The notes under the pieces are model-generated. The model made no database searches. It was not told the DNA's origin and saw only the letters and a program-made list of their open reading frames with translations. From assembly GCF_022605165.1 (NCBI RefSeq), contig NC_063075.1:682001-746000 (forward strand): a DNA stretch of 64,000 nucleotides. The letters run 5' to 3'. Positions 54,801 through 64,000 of the stretch are shown here, piece by piece (position 1 is the stretch's first letter; each line of letters starts with the position of its first letter). The DNA comes from Purpureocillium takamizusanense (lineage: Eukaryota > Ascomycota > Sordariomycetes > Hypocreales > Ophiocordycipitaceae). A program made the position numbers and the translations under genes.

Positions 54801-56550
54801 CCGGTACGGGACGGAAATAGCATCCATTGTCAACGCCTGCAGACGTCGAGGCAGTTGTCATGCTGACGTCCGCCTAGGCAACCGAGCTGAAGGCTGCAGC
54901 TGCAGACAACCAACGGCCTCGGTTCCCGGATCCTGCGAGACCTGCATCGCTTGGATCTCTGCCGACGTCTGTGGCGAGCCTGGAGGCAGCCAGCAGAGAT
55001 TGATGCATCGCCACAGGCAGCAAGGCAAGCATCCCAAGGCAAGCCGTGACGTGGCACGTCCTCGTGGCTGGAGTCGCCGACCCCTGCTGTGGCTGTTCCC
55101 TGTCATGGCAGTTGGCTCCGGAGCCGAGCACGGCTGATCCTTGCCAAGTCACTCTGTCGCAGATCCAAGTACCGGCTACTCGGTGCGTCGCCTCATTGAC
55201 AACTCATCATTGATGCCCCAAAGGCCGGCAATATTCGCCTCCTCAGATACGAGCAGAGCACAAGCTGTCGCAAACGGATAGGCTAAGTCGAAGGCGCGAC
55301 TTACAGTCTTGATTCCATGGGGGCCAAGGCTCCAATCACTGCTGCCAGACGCTCCCGCGACCAGGGCCAGGCGCTCAACCGGGGTATGCTCCATGCCATT
55401 GGCTCACTCGGTCGACTCCCGCGCCCTGTCTCGGAGTAACGTGACGATTTCGCACGCTCCAGGCACTTCGCTGTCGCTTCGAGTCTTGCCCTGTTCACGT
55501 GCCCTTACCCGTTGAAGACGATGACTGGCAACCAAGAAATAATAGGCGAGCCGGCGCTGTGGACCGGGGTTCGGTTGCGAGGCGGCGTGATGCGGGATAG
55601 GCGCGGCCAGCGCGGATGCCGGGCCTCAGCTGCGCCTCTTCCCAATGTCATCATTGTCGCAATGACAATGTTTGAATCTTGGAGCAATGGCCGCATGAGG
55701 GCCGCGGACGACGTCAGCCGCTTGGTCTCAGACGGCGGGCTGAGCCCTTGACCGTGACCAACCAAGCGGTCGAAAGCATCGGGCCCGTGGCCGTTATTGC
55801 ACTCGTGCAGCCGAAACCTATGACAACGCCTGGACCAGTCTCGTGAGCGTGGTCTGGCGCAACTATTCGACGTGTCTTTGTGATCCCATGACCTTGACGA
55901 TCATAATGAAGCCCAGTTGCAAGCCCGCCCCAAGTAGCCCGGGACCTTGATACCTTTCCAGAACAGCACATCTCGGCAGAAGCCAATGTGGCTTGAAGCA
56001 TCAGCGTCGGTGAGTGGGCCGCTGAGATCATGCCGACGGGCGCTCCCGTGACAGCTGAGCGCTTAGACAGTCCCTGGTTACGAATACGGTGACACGGCAA
56101 AGGCGGGACGAGACAGACTTCATCATAAGGACGCAGTGGAGACGGGCGCGAGAATGTAACGCTGCCGCAATCTGACCCGATTGCCATACCCCGATAGTGG
56201 GCTCATCAGAGCGGCACAGGAGTTGAACCGACGGCTGGCTGGGTGCGTCCTCTATTCTTTGTCAGTTCAGCATTATGAAGGAGTGGTGGAACGAATTGCG
56301 ATACGGGCGAGGAGCGACTTCGGCTGTGCGTCGCGGGCTACACATACGACGTATAGCAACGTGAAAAGTCTGCAGGGTAGGGAAGAACCGGTGTGTGTTT
56401 TTGAGATATCAAGCCCGACTGGCCAAATCCGATTGTTCGACCTCCAACGCCTTTTCCCTGTACTTTGCCTCGTATAGTGTACAAGCAATCGTATCCGCTG
56501 TCGCAACCCTGGGGCAATCCGTTCTGGACGCCTCTCCCGTCACGAGACCT
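51864..56550. other. Large 4.7-kb intergenic region
   Basis: It separates two minus-strand genes. Some plus-strand frames (for example 53937-54866, 309 codons) are Ser/Pro/Arg-rich with no domain and are probably not coding. A pyrimidine-rich segment around 54140-54600 with a CCCATTGG (CCAAT) box near 54437 looks like a plus-strand promoter, yet no protein gene follows. The left 250 bp are probably the leader of the 1323-aa gene. Confidence 0.5.
52039..52055. repeat. (CTCG)n microsatellite
   Basis: A short run of CTCG-type units in the likely 5' leader of the 1323-aa protein gene. Coordinates are approximate. Confidence 0.55.
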
Positions 56551-57365
56551 CTAAGCGGCGGCGAACCGAGCCGCACGCTTGGCGGCCTTCTCTCGTTCGG
56601 TTGGATCGTCGAGGATAGAGCCCTTTTTGGCCGGGCCGCTGCTACCGGCGCGCCGACGGTCGCCCTGTCCATTGTGCCGGCCCCGTCCTTGACGGTCGCC
56701 ACGGCGGTCCAGGCTCTGGCGCTTGGCGCCGCGGCCGGCGCTTTCGTCTCCCTCACGGGCTCGGCCACGCTTGAGGGGCCGCTCGGGGAGAGCCGAGTCG
56801 AGGCCGGTGAGCTCCTTGTCGTCGAGACCGAAGCGCTTGGCTCGCTCGGCACGCTTCTTAGCAGCATCGTCCTCCTCGAGGCCGAAGCGCTTGGCCCGGT
56901 CTGCGCGCTTCTTGGCCTCCTCATCGGCGGCGGTCGCGGAAAGCCCGATAGCAAACGACTGAGCGGGAGCCTCGGGTTTCTCTTCGGTCGCCTTGTCGGC
57001 GGGCTCGGCAGCAGTCTCAGTGGCGACGGCAGGCGCGGCAGCCTGCTCCGTTTGCTCGACGGGTTCGGACTCGGCGGCGGGTTTGGGCGCAGCGGGCGGC
57101 GCGGTCTCCTCGTCGTCGGTGTAGCTTATTTCGTCCTCTTTCTCTGCCTTGCCTGTCGGCATGGTTAGCTGTGTGTTTTACAAAGCGACGGAAACACGAG
57201 TGCGTGCGGCGGCTTACCGGACTTGTCGGCTTCGGCGGGTGCCTCATTCTGATCGGCTTCCTGTAGGCGGGCAATCAAATCGGCCTTGTTGCCCGTCTGG
57301 GGAAGGTTCTTCTCGGCCAAGAGCTTCTTGAGCTCGGGGACCTTGAGCGACGAGTACCCCGCCAT
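56551..57365 (-). CDS. SAP-domain mRNA export factor, Tho1/SARNP-like
   Basis: Minus-strand exons 57365-57218 and 57152-56551; 249 aa. The 65-bp intron has donor GTAAGC and acceptor GACAG with matching phase. Residues 1-38 form a SAP domain (YSSLKVPELKKLLAEK...NKADLIARLQE), which binds DNA or RNA. An acidic Ala/Glu/Pro linker follows, then two copies of KKRAxRAKRFGL and a basic Arg/Gly tail with a third related AKRAARF near the end. This layout matches yeast Tho1 and animal SARNP (CIP29), which bind RNA and act with THO/TREX in mRNA packaging and export in the nucleus. Confidence 0.9.
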
Positions 57366-58755
57366 TGTTGATGCTTCAATCGGCGGGTCAGCTTCGTTGC
57401 TTGAGGTGAGGGAGCGGCTGAGGGCGGCTGACGAGTGGTTCGCGCTGGAACGTGATTTGTGTGTTTTGTTTGGCTCTGGGAGCCGTGTCGCGGGTTAGGG
57501 ACGTGTCGCTCGCGAGGTCTGCCAGATCGAGTCGATCACGGGGGTGGAAGAGGGAAGGTTGAAGGAGGTGAGCGGGATGCGACGCGGACAAAGAGTGGCG
57601 GGATGATGTTGAAGGAGCTGCTGCACAAACGCGCCGGCGCGGCAGCGACGACCTCTCCGTTGGTGGTGGTGGTGGGCGCGCGGATGTGGCCAAGCCAGCT
57701 GGCGGCCAGGCGTGCACTGACCAATCGGGCCAGTCCTGGTGCGGGTGCGGGTGCGGGTGCTGCGTGTATGCCCGATTCGGCATGGCGCCGTTGGCGAAAG
57801 TCACTTGTACTCCTGTACTCAGACTTTCCCTCAGGGCGAGGCGTGGCAGGCGACTGAGGAGGACGGGACCAGCTGCGAACTCGCGAGTGGATAACATAGG
57901 AAAGGGCAGAACATGAGACGAACACAGGGAGCTAGCTGCTAAATACTAGGTATCCTTTGCATTGTTCTGAGACGGGGACTGCGAATGTCTCCTGTCCCGG
58001 TGCCCTAAAATTGGTGCCTGCCTTTTCGGTTGTTCCCTTACCCAATGTGCCTGGGCTGCATGCGCACGGCGCACAACCAGACGTGACCGGCACAGCATCA
58101 GTGGAGGTAACCTCTACGGTACCTTACGGTACAGGTAGGTTAATTTGGGTTGTTATTTTGGGCGTCGTCAGAGAGCCTGGAGGGCTCCGGCTGCGGTTTC
58201 AGCGGCCCCGGCACCCGACGTCGATGCCCCAGGGCGCCGGCGGCAGACCCTGAATTGGGGGGAATGGTCAGGGCACCTGGGGAACCTGGAACCCACCCGC
58301 GCCGCCCAGGCCCCACTGGCGAACAAGTAGCTGGAGGCACCTTGGCACCTACCTAGGCAGCCAAGGTGGCCGCTAAGACCGCCCCCTGAACAAACACATC
58401 GGGCGCAGTGGAGTGGATTTGAGTGCTGTTCATTCAGCTGCGGGCACCGAGTCTCCAATTCCTGGTGCTAGCCCGAGTAGATCTTGCCACGCCATATTGA
58501 GCCGCCCTTGAAGCTTCAACTTCATCAACCGCAATCCCCAGCCTGCCTGCGTCGGCGTCGCCATACCTGCTCATCGCCACGCCCAGCGCTCTACCTCCCC
58601 GACCCGATCACCCCTTAGCAGCCCACGCATCATGCGATAGCGGCGGAAATGCCAACTGCGCGATTCTGAGCGCATAGATTCCTCCCCCCCGACCTCCGTC
58701 CCTCGCGCCGTCCCTTGTCCACGATCCGCGGCCGAGGCGCCCTCCAGACGAGACC
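57366..58755. other. Divergent promoter region
   Basis: About 1.4 kb between the SAP gene (minus) and the metallophosphatase gene (plus). It includes a GTGCGG repeat near 57738-57760. No coding region is supported. Confidence 0.55.
57738..57760. repeat. (GTGCGG)n hexanucleotide repeat
   Basis: About four GTGCGG units in the divergent promoter between the SAP-domain gene and the metallophosphatase gene. Confidence 0.75.
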
Positions 58756-60751
58756 ATGACGCGACGCATCGTGAGATGCCTCCCATCCCGCCGCTCGGCC
58801 TGCCAAATTCCTCGTCCGCTAACGCTCCATCCCCTACCTAGGTCCGGACGCTCACGCAGCTCTCCGTCGCCGTCACCTTCACCTTCCTCATCGTCTTCTT
58901 CCTCGACCGCAACTACCGAGTCCTGCCCAACAAGATCCATGGCTACATGCCCACGCACCACCCGGGCCTCGTCGTCACCGATATCACCATCGTATCGTGC
59001 TCGAGCGTAAACGTCTTCTCCTCGTGCGACCTCGATCCCGCGGTATGGCACCGCATCGATAAGGAGCTGTACCTAGGCAAGACGTGGACCACGCGCGCCT
59101 ACATGTACGTGAGCCGCAAGCATGAGGAGGACCTCACGGCCGACGACAGCGTCGTCATGGACGTCTCGGTCGGCAGGCTGGACCCGAGCGTCAAGAACAA
59201 ACCCGACGACATCGCCAAGTGGGAGTCGCGCCCCAACGGTCTGTGGATCAAGCGCTCTAAGAGCCGCAAGTCGAGCGATTCGCCCGAGGTCATCACCGAC
59301 GTCGACGTGCTCTTTGGCGACGACGCCGTCGAGGCCCGCGTGGGCTGGCACCTGACGGGCACTCCGCTGCTGCTCACTGCCGGCACCTCGATGCTCAGCA
59401 TTCACATGACGGTGCACCGCGGCAGCGTAAAGGAGCCGAAGAAGCCCAAGCCGCGCGTCCCAGACAACGGCCGCTTCAAGATCATGCAGATCTCCGACTT
59501 GCACTTGAGCAACGGCGTCGGCGAGTGCCGTGAGGCGGTCCCCAACAGCTACCACGACGGCAAGTGCGAGGCGGACCCACGGACCCTCAGTTTTGTCGAG
59601 AAGATGCTGGACGAGGAGAAGCCCGACTTTGTGATCTTGGGCGGCGACCAAGTCAATGGCGACACAGCGCCCGATGCGCCGACAGTCAGTTTTCCCTTCC
59701 CATGCAGCGCCTCTTTACCGCGCAGCGCAGGTCGGTGGCGTGTAACTAACTGGCCTCCGCAGGCTATTTTCAAGTACGCGACGCTGCTCGCGGAGCGCAA
59801 GATCCCGCACGCTGGCATCTTTGGCAATCACGACGACGAGGCAACCATGTCGCGCGCGCGGCAGATGGCGCTCATGGAGACTCTGCCCTACTCCCTTTCG
59901 CAAGCCGGCCCCGCCGACGTGGACGGCGTGGGCAACTACTACATCGAGGTGCTCGCCCGCGGCGGCTCTGACCACTCGGCACTGACAATCTACCTCTTCG
60001 ACACGCACGCGTACTCGCCCAACGAGAGGAAGTACCCCGGCTACGACTGGATCAAGCCCAGCCAGATCCAGTGGTTCAAGAAGACGGCCGCGAGCCTGAA
60101 GCGGAGCCACGCCGAGTACTCGCACGGCCACATGGACATTGCTTTTATCCACATCCCCATGACCGAGTACGCGAATCCCGAGCTGCCCCGCGTCGGCGAG
60201 TGGCGCGAGGGTGTGACGGCGCCCGTCTTTAACTCGGGCTTCCGCGACGCTCTCGTCGAAGAGGGCGTCGTCATGGTTAGCGCCGGACAGTGAGTTATAA
60301 TCCATACCCGGCACACCGATCATGCCCGTCTAGACAAGCTTGAACTAACCCCCCGCCCCCCGCGCTCAGCGACCACTGCAACGACTACTGTCTCCTGTCC
60401 CTCAACGGTGACCCCGACCCCGAGAAGCACAAGCCCCTGACGCCCGCCCTGTGGATGTGCTACGCCGGCGGCGTCGGCTTCGGCGGCTACGCCGGCTACG
60501 GCGACTACGTCCGTCGCGTGCGCCTGTTCGAGGTGGACACCAACATCGGCCGTATCCTCACCTGGAAGCGCGTCGAGTATGGCGACACGGCCTCCCGCAT
60601 CGACCACCAGATCATCGTCGACGGCGGCAAACCCGTACCGCCGCCACCGCCGCCTCCCCCGCCCCAAGGCCAGAACCCGCCACCTCCCCCTCCGCCTCCT
60701 CCCGCGCCGATACCGCCCCACGGCGGGGACGGAACCGAAAAGGCGACGTGA
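58756..60751 (+). CDS. Dcr2/Sia1-like metallophosphoesterase
   Basis: Exons 58756-58770, 58842-59684, 59763-60289, 60370-60751; 588 aa. The first coding exon is only 15 nt (MTRRI), supported by a good GTGAGA donor and a CCTAG acceptor; the join yields VRTLTQLSVAVTFTFLIVFFLDRN, a single membrane anchor or signal segment. The calcineurin-like metallophosphatase motifs are all present: MQISDLHLSNG, ILGGDQVNGD, GIFGNHDDE, FIHIP and SAGHDHCNDY (made across an intron). This arrangement matches yeast Dcr2 and Sia1, which are linked to cell-cycle entry and the unfolded protein response. The C-terminus carries two polyproline tracts. It is divergent from the SAP gene. Confidence 0.9.
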
Positions 60752-61844
60752 GCGAGCGCACGGCACAGCTGTAAGACGGCAGTCGGCACCGGTTGCGTGA
60801 GTAGCCGTAGAAGGAAGCGTTCCTGATATAACGGACAGAGTTACTTGATACCATATACCCCCTCCTTCTCTTCCCCCACCAGACTTCATGCTGGCTTCGG
60901 CCAGCAACAATAAATTACATCCACGTCGGCATGAAAACACCTACAAACAGGATATGGGACAGGCGCACTTGATCTTGACAACGGAGCTGGGGGCATGCAG
61001 CAAGAGGGAAAGCTCCCCATACACAAAGCTTATTTACACCCCCGAAATACGGGTTGGTAGGTAGCTTGTAGCCTTTCAACGGAAACGGCTGGGGTCAGGG
61101 GCCGGCAGTCCCTGGCGGGAGGGTGGCTCCTGTTGTTGTTATTGTATAATAATACCATTCAGGGGAGAGGGAGGCCAAAACATTCTGACGGCGCATGTGG
61201 AGGACGGGTGGTAAAAACGAAACATTGTGATTCAAAGCAAATTTTTTTCCTCTCACGAATCTGGTTTCTGTCTTTCTTGTTCTTCTTCTTCCTCTTGACA
61301 CGGCAAGGGCGGGACACAGTACGGAATCAGCAAAGGGCGCGGCGGCCCGGTAGAAATAAAATCACTCGTGTATAAAGCACAGCTAGCTATCTACCTAGCT
61401 ACGTACGGGTACGGTAGCGGTACCAGTTCGGACGGGGGGGGGGTATCTCAGACAGGAAAGGAAAATGGCAAAAAAACACGACCCCAGGGCGCATAGTGAG
61501 ACCAATAAACAACAGGTCAAGACTTGCTCGCTCGCTCGCTTCATGCATGAGATGCAAGCAGTATGCATACCAGGGGGAGCTCAGACCAGGGGATGGTGCC
61601 GCCAGAGCGTACGTCGGTAAACGCCATGGTGTCTCAACTGAGGAAATAGACAGGCAGACTGACGGACAGATAGAAGTGCCGCCGTGTGGACGTCCGTTGA
61701 CGTCGTTGTGCCGTGCGTGCCCCCCGTAAATCCCAAAAGGGAACACAAACGATCAAAACAAATCAAAACAAGCAAGCAAGTAGACGAGTGAGTTGGTTCC
61801 GTTGGCCTTTTTGGGTGTGTGTGTTGCGGGTTACTAGAGCCGAT
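60752..61844. other. Intergenic, convergent 3' ends
   Basis: About 1.1 kb between the ends of the metallophosphatase and TPR genes, including likely UTRs, a run of 10 G at 61434-61443 and a GCTC repeat near 61525-61540. No gene seen. Confidence 0.55.
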
Positions 61845-64000
61845 TCATGGAACCCGCATCGGGTCGCCGCGCTTCCACCCCACGCGTCGTCTGGCAGACT
61901 GCTGGACCAGTTCGCGGAGCTCAGCGTCCTTTTGCCGGTGGGTGGTGGCGTAAAACTCCTCGTGCTCGTACATCTCGCTGAGCTTGGCGGCCGTGGAGAC
62001 GACGTCGCGCTGGGTGTAGAGCTCGGGCGCCAGCTGCTTGATGCGGATGGTCTCGATGTACACGCGCTCCGACTCGTTGAAGGCCAGGGCCTGCGGGGAG
62101 ATTCTGCCGCTGTCGCCAAAGGAAGCGCCGGTGGCGGTGAGGGTAGAGGCGCGGGAGGAGGTGGTGGAGGTTTCGTAGTCGTCGTCGAGATTCAACAGCG
62201 AGGGCTCCGCCAGGGGAGCGGTGCTCGAGGGCGATGGGGAGGGGGAGAAGGACAAAGAGTCGGCGGCGGTGTCGTCGGCATCGTCGCGCTTATGCGCAAA
62301 GGCGCTGCGGCGGCGACGAGCCAGGGGGTTCATGGGAGGGGTCGGCGGAGGGGGCGGCAGGTCGCGGCCCTCCCAGCGGCGGCTGAGGGCGAGGTTCTCC
62401 ATGATGGTGAGGTACAGGGGATGGGCCCTGCCGAGGGAGGGGCCGACAATGCCGAGGGCGCGCAGGTAGCGGTCGCGGGCGCTGGAGAAGCACTTGCGGA
62501 AGTCGTCGATGACGGCGAGGGACTGGAGCGGCGTGGCGATGCCCGGGTGGTCAGGACCAAAGAGGCGCGTCTTGATGTCGATGGACTTGTTGAACATGAC
62601 CTCGGCCTCGTCCAAGGAAAAGGCGGCATGGGATGCGCGGGCAAAGGCCTCGAGGGCATACAGCGTCATGGGATGGCTCTCGCCAAACGTCTTCTGGTAC
62701 GAGAGGTGCACGCGACGGTACAAGGGCAGCGCCACGTCGAAGTCTTTGAGGCGCGTCAGCGTCGCCGCCAGCGCCTCGACGGTGGCGACCGTCGTCATGT
62801 CCGCCGCGCCCAGCAGCTCCTCCTGCTGGCCTTCAATCGTCTTGTACTGGTCCCCGGCGTAGTCGAGCTCGCCCCGCTCGGCGGCGAACGCGGCCCTCGT
62901 GAGGGCGACGCGGAAGCCCAGCGCCCGGTCGACGGACTCGAGGTTGATGTCGATGCCTGCGATCACCTCGTTGCTGCGCTGGTACTCGCCATTCTGGTGC
63001 AGGAGCACGGAGAGACAGAGGGCCGCCTGCGTGCGCTCCATGTCGCTAAGACGAGACGCGTGTTGCCGCGAGAGCTCGAAGCATCCGATGGCCTGCTCCA
63101 ATGCGCCCTGGGTCATGCAGACCCTGCCCAGCACGTGCCACGCAACGTCCTCGTTGCCGTCGACGTCGTCGTCCGGGCCCTCGAGCACGCGCGACCAGTC
63201 GTGATAGCACGTCTTGGCGTGGGGGGCCATGATTCTCGCAAACTCCTGCACCTTCTGCAGGGTCGGCGACGTGGACTCGTTCTCCTGGATGCTGTCGGCG
63301 CACACGTTACAGGCGAGCCAGGCGTTGTCAAACTTCTCTTCGGGCGTCAGCAAACCACGCACGTGGTCTCGTGCGGCCGAGTCCATGATGAACGAGCCAA
63401 GCGACGAGGAGCTCTGCGAGGAGGGAGAGGATGCCGAGCTGGAGTCGGACGACTCCGAAGGGGGCGGAGTTTGTATATAGTCGTGGTCTAGCAGGTACTC
63501 CAGGACGTCGTCGAGGTGGTCATCTTGGAAGGCTTCGCTCGTCAGCACCGCTACCCGTCTGCAGACGGCGTCACGAAACTTACCCTTCATCTCGGCAAAG
63601 ACGTTTGCGAACCGAGCCGGCACTGTCTTGAGCGACGACACAGTAAACAGCGCCGCGGGAATCACCGAGTCGGACAGCATAGCGCTGATGCGCAGCACCG
63701 TACGCGTGACAGGAGATTGATCAATGGTGGATCCAAAGACGCTCAGCGGCAGCTTGGACTCAATCCGCGTGTGGTATTCCAACACGGTCAAGGCCTTATT
63801 TCGCATCGAAGAGGCCGCCATGCTGACGTCCTGCGCGTGGTACTCGAGCTGCCTGACGACACGCGCAGCCGCGTCCCCTACGAATGTTAGCATGGCTCAC
63901 CAGCCTGGTAGCATCGGGTGAGACGCCTTACTCTGCACAGGGTCCTCCACGGCCCCCTTCCCCATGATGGACGCCAGCAGGTCGATCGACTCTTGCTCCG
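61845..64000 (-). CDS. TPR (kinesin light chain-like) protein, 5' end missing
   Basis: The gene runs off the right edge. Exons visible on the minus strand are 64000-63932 (partial) and 63877-61845, joined across a 54-bp intron (GTAAGG ... CGTAG), giving PVQRDAAARVVRQLEY. About 700 residues are seen. An acidic/Ser-rich loop precedes tetratricopeptide-type repeats from about one third of the way in (DVAWHVLGRVCMTQGALEQAIGCFELSRQHA; VEALAATLTRLKDFDVALPLYRRV; FGESHPMTLYALEAFARA; FGPDHPGIATPLQSLAV; LGRAHPLYLTIMENLALS). The GxxHPxT spacing is the kinesin-light-chain TPR pattern. Fungal proteins of this type often carry NB-ARC, protease or lipase domains upstream, which would be outside this window. 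Confidence 0.85.

Noticed and set aside
53937..54866. 309-codon plus-strand frame
   Set aside because: Low-complexity Ser/Pro/Arg sequence across a promoter-like pyrimidine-rich block; no splice support.
61713..63491. 592-codon plus-strand open frame
   Set aside because: It lies antisense to the TPR gene and is Gly/Val/Arg/Ala-rich, the expected shadow of GC-rich codons. The minus-strand TPR pattern is the real one.
1..64000. tRNA, rRNA, CRISPR and telomere repeats
   Set aside because: No tRNA box A/B pair, rRNA-like sequence, repeat-spacer array or TTAGGG run was found by eye; a covariance-model scan would be the decisive check.

Overview
The window looks like nuclear DNA of a filamentous ascomycete, most likely a Sordariomycete (Hypocreales is a guess, based on gene content and style). 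The supporting signs are short introns of 49-116 bp with GTRNGT donors and CTNAC-type branch sites, GC-rich third codon positions, Zn2Cys6 regulators, fungal major-facilitator transporters, a BTB protein and many small secreted proteins. I see no bacterial operons, rRNA, tRNA, CRISPR array, telomeric repeat or intact transposon. Exon joins below were worked out by hand from splice signals, reading phase and protein continuity.

Layout. 0.8-9.1 kb: a secreted collagen-like Gly/Pro-rich protein, a 5-kb stretch with no gene, an acetoacetate-decarboxylase-fold protein and a LURP-one/Tubby-like protein. 11.2-20.5 kb: an amidohydrolase-like protein that has lost nearly all its metal ligands, a Zn2Cys6 regulator, an FAD monooxygenase, a convergent secreted alpha/beta hydrolase of the Ayg1 type, and a second Zn2Cys6 regulator. 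22.5-30.8 kb: a sugar-porter MFS gene (8 exons), a convergent allantoate/nicotinate-type MFS gene (6 exons) and a third Zn2Cys6 regulator. Together 11-31 kb could be a small catabolic or biosynthetic neighbourhood (regulators, oxygenase, hydrolase, importers), but no backbone synthase is present.

32.7-47.3 kb is rich in secreted or surface proteins: an S41/CPAF-like protease, a sphingomyelinase-D-like phospholipase with a Pro-rich repeat extension, a 200-aa secreted unknown, a GPI-anchor candidate and a GH172 (DUF2961) glycosidase. They are interspersed with a BTB protein and a fourth Zn2Cys6 regulator. Most have a TATA-like box 60-185 bp upstream of the start codon.

47.9-64 kb is conserved housekeeping sequence: a 1323-aa protein with a C-terminal methyltransferase-like domain, a 4.7-kb intergenic stretch, a SAP-domain Tho1-like protein, a Dcr2/Sia1-like metallophosphatase and a TPR (kinesin-light-chain-like) protein that runs off the right edge.

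Main points of interest: the intact but catalytically stripped amidohydrolase; the SMase-D-like gene with a repeat extension and a divergent tail motif; the run of secreted-protein genes; and a phase-0 intron before the third zinc-cluster cysteine in three of the four Zn2Cys6 genes.
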